Source: Roseomonas populi
GTDB lineage: Bacteria; Pseudomonadota; Alphaproteobacteria; Acetobacterales; Acetobacteraceae
Length of the DNA: 64,000 nucleotides
Direction of reading: 5' to 3'
NCBI RefSeq assembly: GCF_024594815.1
Contig: NZ_JANJOU010000016.1
Coordinates: 94,836 to 158,835, forward strand
The position numbers and the translations under genes are program-made. Under the pieces are notes generated by a model, which did no database searches, was not told where the DNA came from, and saw nothing but the letters and a program-made list of their open reading frames with translations. Each line of letters starts with the position of its first letter. Within the stretch, counting starts at the first letter, position 1. Positions 1-9,347 of the stretch are shown one piece after another.

Positions 1-807
1 CGCCAGCCGGCGGCGGTGGCGGGCGCGATCCTGCTGCTCCTCGTCATCGGTCTCGCCGCCTCAGCCGATTTCCTCTACCCGGAGGATCCCTTTGAGATCG
101 TCGGCCGCCCCTATCTGCCTCCCTTCACGGGGGAGTTCCTCCTGGGCACGGATACGCTGGGGCGCGACCTCGCGGCGGGGATCGTCCACGGGGCCCGCGT
201 CTCCCTGCTGATCGGGGCCCTGACCGCCCTGGTGGTCACGGCCATCGGCATCGTGGTCGGCGGAGCTGCGGGCTATCTCGGGGGCCGGGCGGATGCGCTG
301 CTGATGCGCTTCACCGAGCTGTTCCAGACGATCCCCTCCTTTCTCTTCGCAATCGTCCTCGTCGCGATCATGGAACCCTCGCTGGAGGCGCTGCTGATCG
401 CCATCGTGGTCGTGTCCTGGGCACCGCTCGCACGGCTGGTGCGGGCGGAGGTGGCGGGGCTGCGGAACCGGGACTACGTGCAGTCCGCGATCGCGATTGG
501 CATGGGGGATGCCAGCGTGCTCGCACGCCAAATTCTGCCCAACGCGCTGCCCGCCATCCTCGTCGCGGCTTCCGTCATGGTGGCTACCGCCATCCTGTTC
601 GAATCCGGCCTCTCCTTCCTCGGCCTCGGGGACCCGAACGTGATGAGCTGGGGGCTGATGATCGGCGCCGGGCGTTCGGCCATCCGCACCGCTTGGTGGA
701 TGTCGGGCATCCCCGGCATCGCGATCCTTCTCACGGTCCTCTCGATCAACCTGGTGGGCGACGGCCTGAACGAAGCGCTGAACCCGCGCGCGGCAGGCCG
801 GGCATGA
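1..807 (+). CDS. ABC transporter permease, dipeptide/nickel (DppC) type, 5' partial
   Basis: The frame is open from the first base, so the gene starts before the window; 268 residues are visible. It is an inner-membrane permease of the peptide/nickel ABC importer class (BPD_transp_1). Hydrophobic segments occur at the start (residues 6-20) and throughout, and the cytoplasmic coupling (EAA) loop is visible as AIGMGD..LARQILPNALP. The GTDTLGRD motif near residue 50 is typical of DppC/OppC proteins. Its stop overlaps the next ATG (ATGA), so it is co-translated with two ATPase genes. The binding protein and the DppB-type partner must lie upstream. The substrate could be a peptide, nickel chelate or other solute; the sequence does not say. 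Confidence 0.9.
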   Translation, partial: RQPAAVAGAILLLLVIGLAASADFLYPEDPFEIVGRPYLPPFTGEFLLGTDTLGRDLAAGIVHGARVSLLIGALTALVVTAIGIVVGGAAGYLGGRADALLMRFTELFQTIPSFLFAIVLVAIMEPSLEALLIAIVVVSWAPLARLVRAEVAGLRNRDYVQSAIAIGMGDASVLARQILPNALPAILVAASVMVATAILFESGLSFLGLGDPNVMSWGLMIGAGRSAIRTAWWMSGIPGIAILLTVLSINLVGDGLNEALNPRAAGRA

Positions 808-1805
808 GCGCCTCTCCAGCCCAGCCTGTCCTGAAGGTGGAAGGCCTGCGCACGGTCTTCGAGACCCCGCGCGGCCCGGTCACCGCCGTGGCCGACATGG
901 ATCTTTCCGTCCATGCCGGGGAGACGGTGGCGGTGGTCGGGGAATCCGGCTCCGGCAAGAGCGCCTTCGCCTACTCCGTGATCCGCCTGGTCCAGTCGCC
1001 CGGAAGGGTGGTGGCCGGGCGTGTCCTCCTCGGCGGCCGCGACATCCTCCCCTTGGATGAGGCAGCGATGCGGGACATCCGCGGGCGGGAGATGGCGATG
1101 GTCTTCCAGGAGCCCTCGACCAGCCTCAACCCGCTGATGCCGGTCGGCGTGCAGATCGCCGAAGCGATCCTGCTGCACGAGAGGGGCGTCACGCGGGCCC
1201 AGGCCCGCTCGCGCACGCTGGACCTGCTTCGCCTTGTCGGCATTCCCGCACCCGAACGGCGGGTCGACGAGTACCCGCACCAGCTCTCGGGCGGCATGCG
1301 GCAGCGGATCGTCATCGCCATGGCCCTGGCCTGCCGCCCCGCCCTGCTGCTGGCGGACGAGCCCACCACGGCGCTGGACGTGACCGTGCAGGCGCAGGTC
1401 CTGGACCTGATCGATGCCCTGAAGGCGGATCTCGGCATGGGCGTCGTGCTCATCACCCACGACCTCGGGCTCGTGGCGGACCACGCGCAGCGCGTGGCGG
1501 TGGTCTATGCCGGGCGGAAGGTCGAGGAGGGGCCGGTGGACGCGGTGCTCGCCGACCCCGCGCACCCCTATACCCGCGCCCTCCTGGCCTGTCGTCCCGA
1601 CCCGTGGCAGGACGTATCGGAACCACTGGTGGAGATCCCGGGCGTGGTGCCCCCTCCCCTGGCCCTGCCCCCGGGCTGCGCCTTCGCGCCCCGATGCGCT
1701 CGGGCCGAGCCGGCCTGTGCGGACCTGCGCCCCGCCCTCGATCCAATCGGCCCGGGCCGTCAGGTAGCCTGCCTCGTCGCCAGCCGCGAAAGGGCCGCCG
1801 CATGA
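804..1805 (+). CDS. ABC transporter ATPase, DppD/OppD type
   Basis: Cytoplasmic ATPase of the peptide/nickel-class importer, 333 residues. The start is the ATG overlapping the upstream stop; longer in-frame starts would lie inside the permease gene. Visible motifs are Walker A GESGSGKS, Q-loop VFQEP, signature LSGGMRQR, Walker B LLLADEPTTALD and switch ITHD. The C-terminal oligopeptide/dipeptide extension has the CAFAPRC cysteine pair. The gene ends in an ATGA overlap with the paired ATPase. The two ATPases presumably form a heterodimer under the permease pair, as in the Dpp/Opp family. Confidence 0.93.
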   Translation: MSASPAQPVLKVEGLRTVFETPRGPVTAVADMDLSVHAGETVAVVGESGSGKSAFAYSVIRLVQSPGRVVAGRVLLGGRDILPLDEAAMRDIRGREMAMVFQEPSTSLNPLMPVGVQIAEAILLHERGVTRAQARSRTLDLLRLVGIPAPERRVDEYPHQLSGGMRQRIVIAMALACRPALLLADEPTTALDVTVQAQVLDLIDALKADLGMGVVLITHDLGLVADHAQRVAVVYAGRKVEEGPVDAVLADPAHPYTRALLACRPDPWQDVSEPLVEIPGVVPPPLALPPGCAFAPRCARAEPACADLRPALDPIGPGRQVACLVASRERAAA

Positions 1806-2752
1806 GCGCCGAAGATGAGCTTCTGGCCGTGCGCGGCCTGCGGAAGTACCACCGCACCGCCGCTGGCATCGTCCATGCGGTGGATGGCGTGGATATCGGC
1901 ATCGCAACCGGCGAGGTGCTGGGGCTTGTCGGGGAATCGGGCTGCGGCAAGTCCACCCTCGGCCGCACGCTGAACGGGCTGGACGCGGCGGAGGCGGGGT
2001 CGATCCGCTTCCAGGGCGCCGAGCTGGTCGGGCTTGGCCGCCGCGCGCTGCGCCCGCATCGGCGCGAGATGCAGATGGTGTTCCAGGACCCGTTCGGCTC
2101 GCTCAACCCGCGCGACAGCATCGGCACGATCCTGCAGGACCCGCTGCGCGTGCATGGCGTGGGAACGCGGGCGGAGCGCCGGGACATGGCCGCGGCGCTG
2201 CTGGAGCGTGTGGGGCTGCGCGCCACCGACCTGGACCGCTACCCGCATGAGTTCAGCGGCGGCCAGCGACAGCGCATCAGCATCGCCCGCGCCATCGCCC
2301 TGCGCCCCCGCCTCGTGATCTGCGACGAGGCGGTCTCGGCGCTCGACGTCTCGATTCAGGCGCAGATCGTGAACCTGCTGCGGTCGCTGCAGGTGGAGTT
2401 CGGCCTCTCCTACCTGTTCATCTCCCACGATCTCGCCGTGGTCGGATACCTCTCGGACCGGATCGCGGTCATGTATCTCGGGCGGATCGTGGAGATCGGG
2501 CGCAAGGGCTCCATGCTGCGGGAACCGCGCCATCCCTATACACGCGCGCTCTTCTCCGCCCTGCCCGGCCGCGGCGGCAGCCGGGCGGACCGCCAAGCAC
2601 TGCGCGGCGAGCCACCCAGCCCCCTCAACCCGCCCCAGGGCTGCCGCTTCCATCCCCGCTGTCCCGTCGCGGTGGACCGCTGCCGCGTGGATGTGCCCGT
2701 CATGCGGGAACTGGCCGAAGGCCACGCCGCCGCCTGCCACCTGGCGGCCTGA
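1802..2752 (+). CDS. ABC transporter ATPase, DppF/OppF type
   Basis: Second ATPase of the importer, 316 residues, starting at the ATG that overlaps the DppD-type stop. Motifs are Walker [10 protein letters not shown]-loop VFQDP, signature FSGGQRQR, Walker [13 protein letters not shown] and switch ISHD. The C-terminal extension has CRFHPRCP. Walker B has DEA rather than [11 protein letters not shown] is common in OppF/DppF proteins and is not a defect. It is the last gene of the transporter operon. The molybdo-enzyme gene begins 20 bases later and may be co-transcribed, linking uptake to oxidation of the imported compound (inference). Confidence 0.93.
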   Translation: MSAEDELLAVRGLRKYHRTAAGIVHAVDGVDIGIATGEVLGLVGESGCGKSTLGRTLNGLDAAEAGSIRFQGAELVGLGRRALRPHRREMQMVFQDPFGSLNPRDSIGTILQDPLRVHGVGTRAERRDMAAALLERVGLRATDLDRYPHEFSGGQRQRISIARAIALRPRLVICDEAVSALDVSIQAQIVNLLRSLQVEFGLSYLFISHDLAVVGYLSDRIAVMYLGRIVEIGRKGSMLREPRHPYTRALFSALPGRGGSRADRQALRGEPPSPLNPPQGCRFHPRCPVAVDRCRVDVPVMRELAEGHAAACHLAA

Positions 2753-2772
2753 ACAGGTCACGAGCGATCACC

Positions 2773-5178
2773 ATGCCCGAGCAGCCCCTCGCCCGGTCCG
2801 CGACCGGCATCGGCCAATCCGTCCGGCGGCGCGAGGACCAGCGCCTGCTGCGCGGCCAGGGCCGCTACGTCGCGGACATGGCCGTGCCCGGACAGGCCCA
2901 CGCGGCGTTCTTGCGCTCCCCCCACGCCCATGCGCGGATCAACGGCCTACAGCTGGATGCCGCGCGCGGGATGCCGGGCGTGGTGGCGATCTTCACCGGG
3001 GCCGATCAACGCGCCGCCGGGGTCGGCAGCCTTCCTTCCGGCTGGGTGGTGCGCGACCGCGACGGGCGCCCGAACGCGGAGCCGCCGCACTATCCCCTGG
3101 CCGTGGACAAGGTGCGCCATGTCGGCGAGCCGCTGGCCGTCGTCATCGCCGAAACGGCAGCCGAGGCGCGAGACGCGGCGGAGGCGATCGAGGTGGATTA
3201 CGCGGTGCTGGAGGCTGCGGCCGATCTCGGCACGGCACTGGAAAGCGCCGCGCCGCGGGTTTGGGACCACCTGCCCGACAATCTTTGCTGCGACTGGGAG
3301 ATCGGTGACGCGGCGGCCGTGGATGCCGCCTTTGCCCGCGCGGCGCACCGGGTCCGCCTCTCCCTGGTCAACAACCGCTTGGTGCCCGCGCCGATGGAGC
3401 CGCGCGCGGCCGTGGCGGTGCATGACACGGCGATGGGCACCACAACGCTCTGGACGACCAGCCAGAACCCGCACACGGTGCGGGGAACGCTTTGCGGCAG
3501 TGTGTTGAACATTCCGGAGACCGACCTTCGCGTGGTCTCCCCCGATGTCGGCGGCGGCTTCGGGACGAAGATCTTCCTCTACCCGGAGGAGACGACCCTG
3601 ACCTGGGCCGCCCGCCGTCTGGGACGCGCCGTTCGCTGGGTGGGGGACCGCACGGAATCCTTCCTGACGGACGTGCAGGGCCGGGACCATCGGACCGAAG
3701 CCGAGCTGGCCCTGGACGCGGATGGCATCTTCATCGGGCTGCGCGTCGTTACCCTCGCCAATGTCGGCGCCTATCTCACGGGCGGCGCCACGGCGATCCC
3801 GACCTACTACTACGCGCCCTTGCTCGCGGGCGTGTACCGGACGCCTGCGATCTGGTGTAACGTCAAGCTCACCTTCACGAACACCGTCAGCGTGGATGCC
3901 TATCGCGGCGCCGGGCGGCCAGAGGCGAGCTACGTGCTCGAGCGGCTGGTGGACGAGGCGGCGAAGGTCACGGGGATCGACCGCGTGGTCCTGCGCCGGC
4001 GGAACTTCATCGGGGCCGACCAGTTCCCCTATCCCACGCCTCTCGGGCTGGAATACGACTCCGGCGACCATGAATCCACGCTCCGCCTCGCCCTCGAGGC
4101 GGCCGACCTGGATGGCTTCCCTGCCCGGAAGGAGGAGGCCGGGCGCCGGGGACGGTTGCGGGGCTTCGGCATTTCCACCTATGTCGAGATCGCCGGCGGC
4201 ACGCCCTCCCGCGTGGTGGGGCAGCTCGGCGGCCGCGGCGGACGCTCGGAGTCCGCTCAGGTGCGCGTGCATCCGAGCGGCGCCGTCACCGTGTTCAGCG
4301 GCGCCCACAGCCATGGCCAGGGCCACGAGACGACCTTCGCCCAGATCGTCGCGGATCGTCTTGGCGTTCCGTATGAGAGGGTCCGCATCGTGCAGGGCGA
4401 CACGGATCAGGTCCCCTTCGGACGCGGCACGGCGGCTTCCCGCTCCCTCGTCGTCGGCGGCTCCGCGATCATCAAGGCCGTCGAGAAGATCGTCGCCAAG
4501 GGCAAGCGCATCGCCGCGCACCGGTTGGAGGCGTCGGCGGATGACATCGTGTTCGAGGACGGGATCTTCCGCGTGGACGGCACGGACCGCGGCGTGAGCT
4601 TCACCGACGTCGCGCGGGCCGCCTACACGCCCCACGACTATCCGATCGACGAGATCGAGCCCGGGCTGGACGAGACCGCCTTCTACGACCCGAAGAACTG
4701 GACCTATCCCGGAGGCTGCCACGTCTGCGAGCTGGAGGTCGATCCCGAGACCGGTGAGGTGACTTTAGAGAAGGTCGTGGCCGTGGACGACCTGGGTGAG
4801 ATCATCAACCCGATGATCGTCCACGGGCAGATCCATGGCGGGCTGGCCCAGGGCGCGGGACAGGCGCTGCTGGAGGGCTGCGGATTCGACGAGGCGGGGC
4901 AGATGCTGACCGCCAGCTTCCAGGATTACGCCATGCCTCGGGCACACAACATGCCCAGCTTCACGGTCCTGACGCACGGCACGCCGTGCGAGCACAATCC
5001 GCTGAAGGCGAAGGGTTGTGCCGAGGTGGGTTCGGTCGGTCTGCCGCCAGCTGTGGTGAACGCCCTGCTCGACGCGTTGGGCGAGGTGGGGGTGCGGGAC
5101 ATTGCGATGCCGGCAACCCCGCTTCGGGTATGGCAGGCGATCCAGTCTGCACGGAATGCGCCCTCCCGGCCGGCCTAG
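2773..5178 (+). CDS. Xanthine-dehydrogenase/CoxL-family molybdopterin-binding large subunit (form II type)
   Basis: 801-residue molybdenum hydroxylase large subunit, the normal length for the CoxL/aldehyde oxidase family. The N-terminal a/b hammerhead is seen as GRYVADM..FLRSPHAHARI (about residues 35-60). The cofactor segment PDVGGGFGTK falls near 260. The active-site loop is AYRGAGR (376-382), which is the form II signature, not the AYxCSFR of true CO dehydrogenase. Later come HGQGHETTF, GDTDQVPFGRGT and the C-terminal KGCAEVGSVGLPPAV. Such enzymes normally need a 2Fe-2S small subunit and an FAD medium subunit; neither is adjacent. It probably hydroxylates an aldehyde or N-heterocycle, electron transfer partner unknown. 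Confidence 0.9.
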   Translation: MPEQPLARSATGIGQSVRRREDQRLLRGQGRYVADMAVPGQAHAAFLRSPHAHARINGLQLDAARGMPGVVAIFTGADQRAAGVGSLPSGWVVRDRDGRPNAEPPHYPLAVDKVRHVGEPLAVVIAETAAEARDAAEAIEVDYAVLEAAADLGTALESAAPRVWDHLPDNLCCDWEIGDAAAVDAAFARAAHRVRLSLVNNRLVPAPMEPRAAVAVHDTAMGTTTLWTTSQNPHTVRGTLCGSVLNIPETDLRVVSPDVGGGFGTKIFLYPEETTLTWAARRLGRAVRWVGDRTESFLTDVQGRDHRTEAELALDADGIFIGLRVVTLANVGAYLTGGATAIPTYYYAPLLAGVYRTPAIWCNVKLTFTNTVSVDAYRGAGRPEASYVLERLVDEAAKVTGIDRVVLRRRNFIGADQFPYPTPLGLEYDSGDHESTLRLALEAADLDGFPARKEEAGRRGRLRGFGISTYVEIAGGTPSRVVGQLGGRGGRSESAQVRVHPSGAVTVFSGAHSHGQGHETTFAQIVADRLGVPYERVRIVQGDTDQVPFGRGTAASRSLVVGGSAIIKAVEKIVAKGKRIAAHRLEASADDIVFEDGIFRVDGTDRGVSFTDVARAAYTPHDYPIDEIEPGLDETAFYDPKNWTYPGGCHVCELEVDPETGEVTLEKVVAVDDLGEIINPMIVHGQIHGGLAQGAGQALLEGCGFDEAGQMLTASFQDYAMPRAHNMPSFTVLTHGTPCEHNPLKAKGCAEVGSVGLPPAVVNALLDALGEVGVRDIAMPATPLRVWQAIQSARNAPSRPA

Positions 5179-5242
5179 CGTACCGGGCTGCAGCCCGTGC
5201 CCGCGCCAGCTATAACGCCGCAGCACGACGGCGGGGAGAAGA

Positions 5243-5896
5243 ATGCCGATGGCCAGGGCCGCCACCAACCCGGCCGTACCGCGCCGGCCCAGGGTAGCCG
5301 CGGCGGATCGCGAGCGCATGATCCTCGATGCAGCGATCCCCTTTCTCGCGGAGGCGGGCTTTTCCGGCCAAACGCGCCTCCTTGCGCAGTCGCTCGGGAT
5401 TTCCCATTCCGTTCTCTACCGTCACTTCCCAACTAAGGAACTACTGATCCAGGCAGTCTGCACGGAGATGTTCGAGCGCCGGTGGCAACCTGCCTGGGCT
5501 GCTGTCCTGCACGATGCGTCCCTTCCTCTCGAGAAGCGACTGCTGCACTTCTATCGCGCGGCTGGAGCGCTGCTGCTCGCGCCCGAATGGGTGCGAATTG
5601 CCCTAGCGGCCGGACTTACGGGCCAGGCCAAGTCCTCCGGGTTACGGTCACTGTTGGAGGACCGCGTCGTCCATCCCGTCGCTGAGACTCTTCGGACGCC
5701 GCGGGGCAGCGGTGCTGCCCTGACCGAGCCGGAGGCTCGGGAGCAGGCCTGGGCGCTACAGGGCCGCGTTTTCTACCTCGGGGCACGCCTAGCCGTCTGG
5801 CGCGGCGCGACGCCACGGGATCCTGACGCAGCCCTCAGCGCCGCCATCGCCGGCTTCTGTCGCGGTGCGCGCGCCCTTGCCGCTGCGGAGGCCTAG
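5243..5896 (+). CDS. TetR family regulator (first of tandem pair)
   Basis: 217-residue TetR-type repressor. The HTH lies at about residues 25-70, with SLGISHSVLYRHFPTKELL as recognition region, after an arginine-rich N-terminal arm. A GGGGAGAAG ribosome site precedes the ATG. The ligand domain resembles that of the next gene (RRWQPAW...HDASLPLEKRLLHFYRA against TRWQAGW...RDASLTLEERLTRFYAA), so the two arose by tandem duplication. It follows the CoxL-type gene by about 60 bases and may regulate that enzyme or transporter; no clear operator is seen. Confidence 0.88.
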   Translation: MPMARAATNPAVPRRPRVAAADRERMILDAAIPFLAEAGFSGQTRLLAQSLGISHSVLYRHFPTKELLIQAVCTEMFERRWQPAWAAVLHDASLPLEKRLLHFYRAAGALLLAPEWVRIALAAGLTGQAKSSGLRSLLEDRVVHPVAETLRTPRGSGAALTEPEAREQAWALQGRVFYLGARLAVWRGATPRDPDAALSAAIAGFCRGARALAAAEA

Positions 5897-5898
5897 AG

Positions 5899-6558
5899 GT
5901 GGTGCAACCGACGCGGGCCAGACGTCTGGCACCCGAGGAGCGCGAGCGACAGATCGTTTCTGGCGCCATCGCCTACTTCGCGGAACACGGGCTGGACGCG
6001 CAGCTGCGCGATCTCGCAGACCATCTCGGCATCACTCACCCTTTGCTGTACCGGTATTTCCCGACAAAAGAGGCGCTGGTCGAGCGGGTTTACGAGGAGT
6101 TCTACGCCACGCGGTGGCAGGCAGGCTGGGACCTTCTGCTCCGCGACGCATCCCTGACCCTGGAAGAACGCCTGACGCGCTTCTACGCAGCCTATCTCGA
6201 CGCGCTGGAGGACGGCCCCTGGTTGCGGATCTTTGCCTTCTCCGGCTTGCAGAACCAGAAGGCGAGCCAGCACTACATGGCCTCGATACGAGTCCGCGTC
6301 ATCCAACCCATCGCAGCCGGCCTCCAGGCGCTGGCGTCCAGCGAAGGCGGCCGGCCGGAGCCCGCCTTGATGGAACTCGCCTGGGCTCTGCACGGGGAGC
6401 TCTGCTTCAATCCCATCTGCAATCGCCTGCTCGGCATCCCTGCGGGGAGGATGACATCGGCACAGATACGCCAACGCCTCTCAGCGTGGCTGAATGGATA
6501 CGCGAGTGCTCCGATCAGAATGAGCGGCGTCTCGGCCGTCGAGGCTGGATCTGCCTGA
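5899..6558 (+). CDS. TetR family regulator (second of tandem pair)
   Basis: 219-residue TetR-type protein translated from GTG (5899, or 5902), with GGAGG seven bases upstream inside the preceding gene's end. The HTH is in residues about 22-65 (HLGITHPLLYRYFPTKEAL). The ligand domain parallels the upstream paralog through the RW-W...RDAS-T-EERL-RFY motif, then the two diverge. The two-base gap between the genes implies translational coupling. Whether they form a heterodimer or one silences the other cannot be told from sequence. Confidence 0.88.
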   Translation: MVQPTRARRLAPEERERQIVSGAIAYFAEHGLDAQLRDLADHLGITHPLLYRYFPTKEALVERVYEEFYATRWQAGWDLLLRDASLTLEERLTRFYAAYLDALEDGPWLRIFAFSGLQNQKASQHYMASIRVRVIQPIAAGLQALASSEGGRPEPALMELAWALHGELCFNPICNRLLGIPAGRMTSAQIRQRLSAWLNGYASAPIRMSGVSAVEAGSA

Positions 6559-6862
6559 GTTGTTCATCGGGCACGATGCAGCTTCATGTCGGTGCGAAGG
6601 AATGCCTCGCGTTGGGCAGCCCGGGGTAGCTCGCCTCCTGATGACCGCATTGCTGGACATCTTACCCTGAGGCAGCACTTCTGCTCTCGGTCAGGTGGGC
6701 CCGTTCCGCTCGGCGCCTAACCCGGACCTTCAAGGCGTCACTGACGGTTTTCAAAAGCGGCCGCGGCAGATGCCGTTGGGCCTCCAAGCTGATGGGCTTC
6801 CGAGTTCGCTTGCGGCCCTGCCCTCGTCGCGGCCTGTTTGGCCGGCCTCGTGGAATGCTGGG
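6559..6862. other. Intergenic gap, no gene recognised
   Basis: About 300 bases between the tandem TetR genes and the convergent response regulator gene. I see no convincing coding frame, RNA gene, operator or strong hairpin here. Confidence 0.5.
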
Positions 6863-7243
6863 CTAGTGCACGGGGCGCGCATCATCGAATCCCAGCGCCC
6901 GTGTGATGGCCTCGATCCCGACAGGCTTCTCGCAACGCCCGCCCCCCGCATACCGCTGGGGGATCACGCCACTGCCATAGCCGGTAACGAACACGAACGG
7001 CACGCCGCGCGCCAGCAGCGCGTCAGCCACCCCGTAGGAAGGCTCGCCGCGCAGGTTGACGTCCAGGACGGCTCCATCGATCGCCCCTGGCCGGCCGAGC
7101 AGGTTCAGGGCGTCTTGGACGGTGGGCGCCGGGCCGACCACCTCGGCCCCGCTATCCTCCAGGAGCTCGCGCATCTCGTCCGCGATCAGGTAGTCGTCCT
7201 CGACCACGATCACGCGCCGGCCCGTCAGATCCGCCCCGGCCAT
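6863..7243 (-). CDS. Single-domain response regulator (CheY-like REC)
   Basis: 126-residue stand-alone receiver domain. The acidic pocket is E15-D16-D17, the phospho-acceptor is D61 (AVLDVNL), T87 is in FVTGY, and K106 is in CEKPV. There is no output domain, so it acts by protein contact or as a phosphate sink. GAGGAGGG precedes the ATG, and it lies 12 bases after the HWE histidine kinase stop on the same strand, so it is that kinase's likely partner. In alphaproteobacteria, HWE-kinase/REC pairs of this kind often act in light, redox or general stress signalling; no stress sigma or anti-sigma gene is nearby. Confidence 0.9.
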   Translation of the reverse strand: MAGADLTGRRVIVVEDDYLIADEMRELLEDSGAEVVGPAPTVQDALNLLGRPGAIDGAVLDVNLRGEPSYGVADALLARGVPFVFVTGYGSGVIPQRYAGGGRCEKPVGIEAITRALGFDDARPVH

Positions 7244-7255
7244 TGCCAGCCCTCC

Positions 7256-9157
7256 TCACGCGGCCCCGCTCACCACCGGGGCAGCGATGGTGCAGATCAC
7301 GCCAACGGCCCCCAGCTCGTAGGTCGTCCTCGCCCCAAGCTGGTAGGGGAGAGCCCGCTCGATCAGCTCGCGTCCATAGCCGCCTCCTGGCACCGGCGCA
7401 CTAACCTCCGGCATCCTCACCCCGCTCTCCCGCCACTCGACCCATAGCCAGGGCTCGCCGCCCTCCGCCACGGGAACGAGGCGCCAGGACACGCGCAGCC
7501 GGCCGGCGGGCTGCTGCAGGGCGCCGTACTTCACGGCGTTGGTGGCCAGCTCGTGCAGCGCGAGGGCAAAGGTCTGCACCGCGCCGGAGCGGAGACGAAC
7601 GCCAGGAGGCCCCTCCAGGATCACCTTGCCCGGCTCCTCCAGCGCACCGTGCCCGGAGAGTTCCGCCCTGACCATCTCGCCGAAGTCGACCCGCTCGCTC
7701 CCGGCCAGCTGCGAGAGCAGGCCTTGCACCCGGGACAGGGCAGCGAGCCGGTCATTGAAGCGAGCGCGGAGGTCCTGCAGGGAGGTGCTGCCCTTCAGGG
7801 TCTTGGTGAAGGTGGACTGCACCACCCCGATCAGGTTGCGGGTCCGGTGCTGGAGTTCCGCGATCATCACCTCCTGCTGGTCCTGCAGGCGGCGCAGGTC
7901 ATCCACGTCGGTCGACGTGCCAAGCCACTCCACGACCTGCCCATCCTCGCCTCGCACCGGCGTGGCGCGGGTCCGGAACCAGCGGTAACGGCCCTCCCCC
8001 TGGTGGAAGAGACGCCCCTCGAACTTGAGTGGCGCTCCCGCCTCGGTCTTGGCCCAGGCCGAATGGACGCCTTCGCGATCATCGGGGTGCATGGCCCTGA
8101 GCCAGCCCATGCCCTGGCTCTCTTCGGCCGAGAGGCCAGTGTAGGCGGTCCATTGCGGGCTCGACCACGTCCACTCGCCGCCATGCCCCGCCCGCCAGAC
8201 CAGCTGGGGCACGCCCTCTACCAGGGCCCGCAGCAGTTGCAGGCTCTCCGCCAGTGCCGTCTCGGAGGCGCGGCGCTCCGTCACGTCCTGGCCGATCTTG
8301 ATGAACCCCGTGACGCTGCCCCCGCCATCCTTCAGGGCGCGCACGGCCCCCTCAATGAACACAGGCGAGCCGTCCTTCCGAACGTGCCAGCGCACGTTCG
8401 GGGCATGCCCCCTGGCCCGGGCCGTTTCGACCTCCCTTTCGGCCTCTCCTGCCTGCCGGTCCTCGGGCGAGAAGAGGATATCCGCGGGCTTTCCCTCGAC
8501 CTCCTCGGCAGACCAGCCGAACACCGCGGCAGCTCCGGGCAACCAGTCGACGATCCGGTCATCCCGGTCCGTGGTGAAGATGGCATAGTCCTGCGCTTCC
8601 TCCACCATGAGGCGGAAGCGCTCCTCGCTACGGCGCAGCTCGCCCACCTTCAGAAGCCGGTCGAGCAACGGCCCGAGGATGATGGTGTAGGTGCGGAGGA
8701 ACTCCGTGTCCTCCTCACCGAAGTCGCGCGGCTCGGTGTCGTCCACCTGCAGCAGGCCATAAGCCCTGCCGCCCGGCAGCAGGATCGGGGCATTCGCCAG
8801 CGCCACCACCCCGGCCACCTTCATGAACTCGGGAACCTCGAAGCGGTCTTCCTTGCTGATGTCCTGTGTGACGACGGGGACGCGCTTCTCGATAGAGTAG
8901 GTTTCGGAGGAGTGTTCCTCGATCTGCAGGCGAAGGTGGCCCACGACGCCCTCGGCCCAGCCCACCCCGGCCCGCACGAAGAGCTCCTTCCCGCCCTCCT
9001 GGATCTCCAGGATCTTGGCCCGGCCGGTCCCGAGCGTCTCGCCGACGAGGCGGCAGGCCTCGTGCAGGATCTCGTCCAGGTCCTCACAGTGCAGGACGAA
9101 CTCCCCGAAGTCGGCCAGCGCCTTCTGCCGCTGGATCATCTGCTCCACGTCAGGCAT
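7256..9157 (-). CDS. HWE-family histidine kinase with GAF and two PAS domains
   Basis: 633 residues without a membrane segment, so a cytoplasmic sensor. Order: GAF domain (about 10-165), PAS (172-290, with PAC), PAS (300-420, ending in a PAC segment with REDGQVVEWLGTSTDV-like sequence), then the HWE kinase. The phospho-accepting H437 sits in ELQHRTRNL, the N-box is ALHELATNAVKYG, and the diagnostic WVEWRE follows. The start has GGAGGGA just upstream. It is followed by the single-domain receiver gene. The signal is unknown; the first PAS has no obvious GXNCRFLQ flavin-binding motif of LOV domains, so light sensing is not supported. Confidence 0.92.
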   Translation of the reverse strand: MPDVEQMIQRQKALADFGEFVLHCEDLDEILHEACRLVGETLGTGRAKILEIQEGGKELFVRAGVGWAEGVVGHLRLQIEEHSSETYSIEKRVPVVTQDISKEDRFEVPEFMKVAGVVALANAPILLPGGRAYGLLQVDDTEPRDFGEEDTEFLRTYTIILGPLLDRLLKVGELRRSEERFRLMVEEAQDYAIFTTDRDDRIVDWLPGAAAVFGWSAEEVEGKPADILFSPEDRQAGEAEREVETARARGHAPNVRWHVRKDGSPVFIEGAVRALKDGGGSVTGFIKIGQDVTERRASETALAESLQLLRALVEGVPQLVWRAGHGGEWTWSSPQWTAYTGLSAEESQGMGWLRAMHPDDREGVHSAWAKTEAGAPLKFEGRLFHQGEGRYRWFRTRATPVRGEDGQVVEWLGTSTDVDDLRRLQDQQEVMIAELQHRTRNLIGVVQSTFTKTLKGSTSLQDLRARFNDRLAALSRVQGLLSQLAGSERVDFGEMVRAELSGHGALEEPGKVILEGPPGVRLRSGAVQTFALALHELATNAVKYGALQQPAGRLRVSWRLVPVAEGGEPWLWVEWRESGVRMPEVSAPVPGGGYGRELIERALPYQLGARTTYELGAVGVICTIAAPVVSGAA

Positions 9158-9347
9158 CCAGAGGTCCCTCCGTCAGCGTCGCCGGCGAAAGGCACCATGC
9201 ACGGGGGCTTGCCGGGTTCGCCACCCCCGTCGGAACGCTCCCGCAATGCACCGGCTGCCGATCCGCGTTCGGAGAGGCGATGGCTGGCGAGATGAGCCGC
9301 CCCTTCGGCCGCTCCTCTGCCCTCGCGCGTCGGGAGCCGCCATTCCG

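Noticed and set aside
2773..5178. Aerobic CO dehydrogenase large subunit
   Set aside because: The active-site loop is AYRGAGR, not the AYxCSFR of form I CoxL, and no CoxS/CoxM genes are adjacent.
7256..9157. LOV-type photoreceptor kinase
   Set aside because: Neither PAS domain shows the flavin-binding GXNCRFLQ motif.
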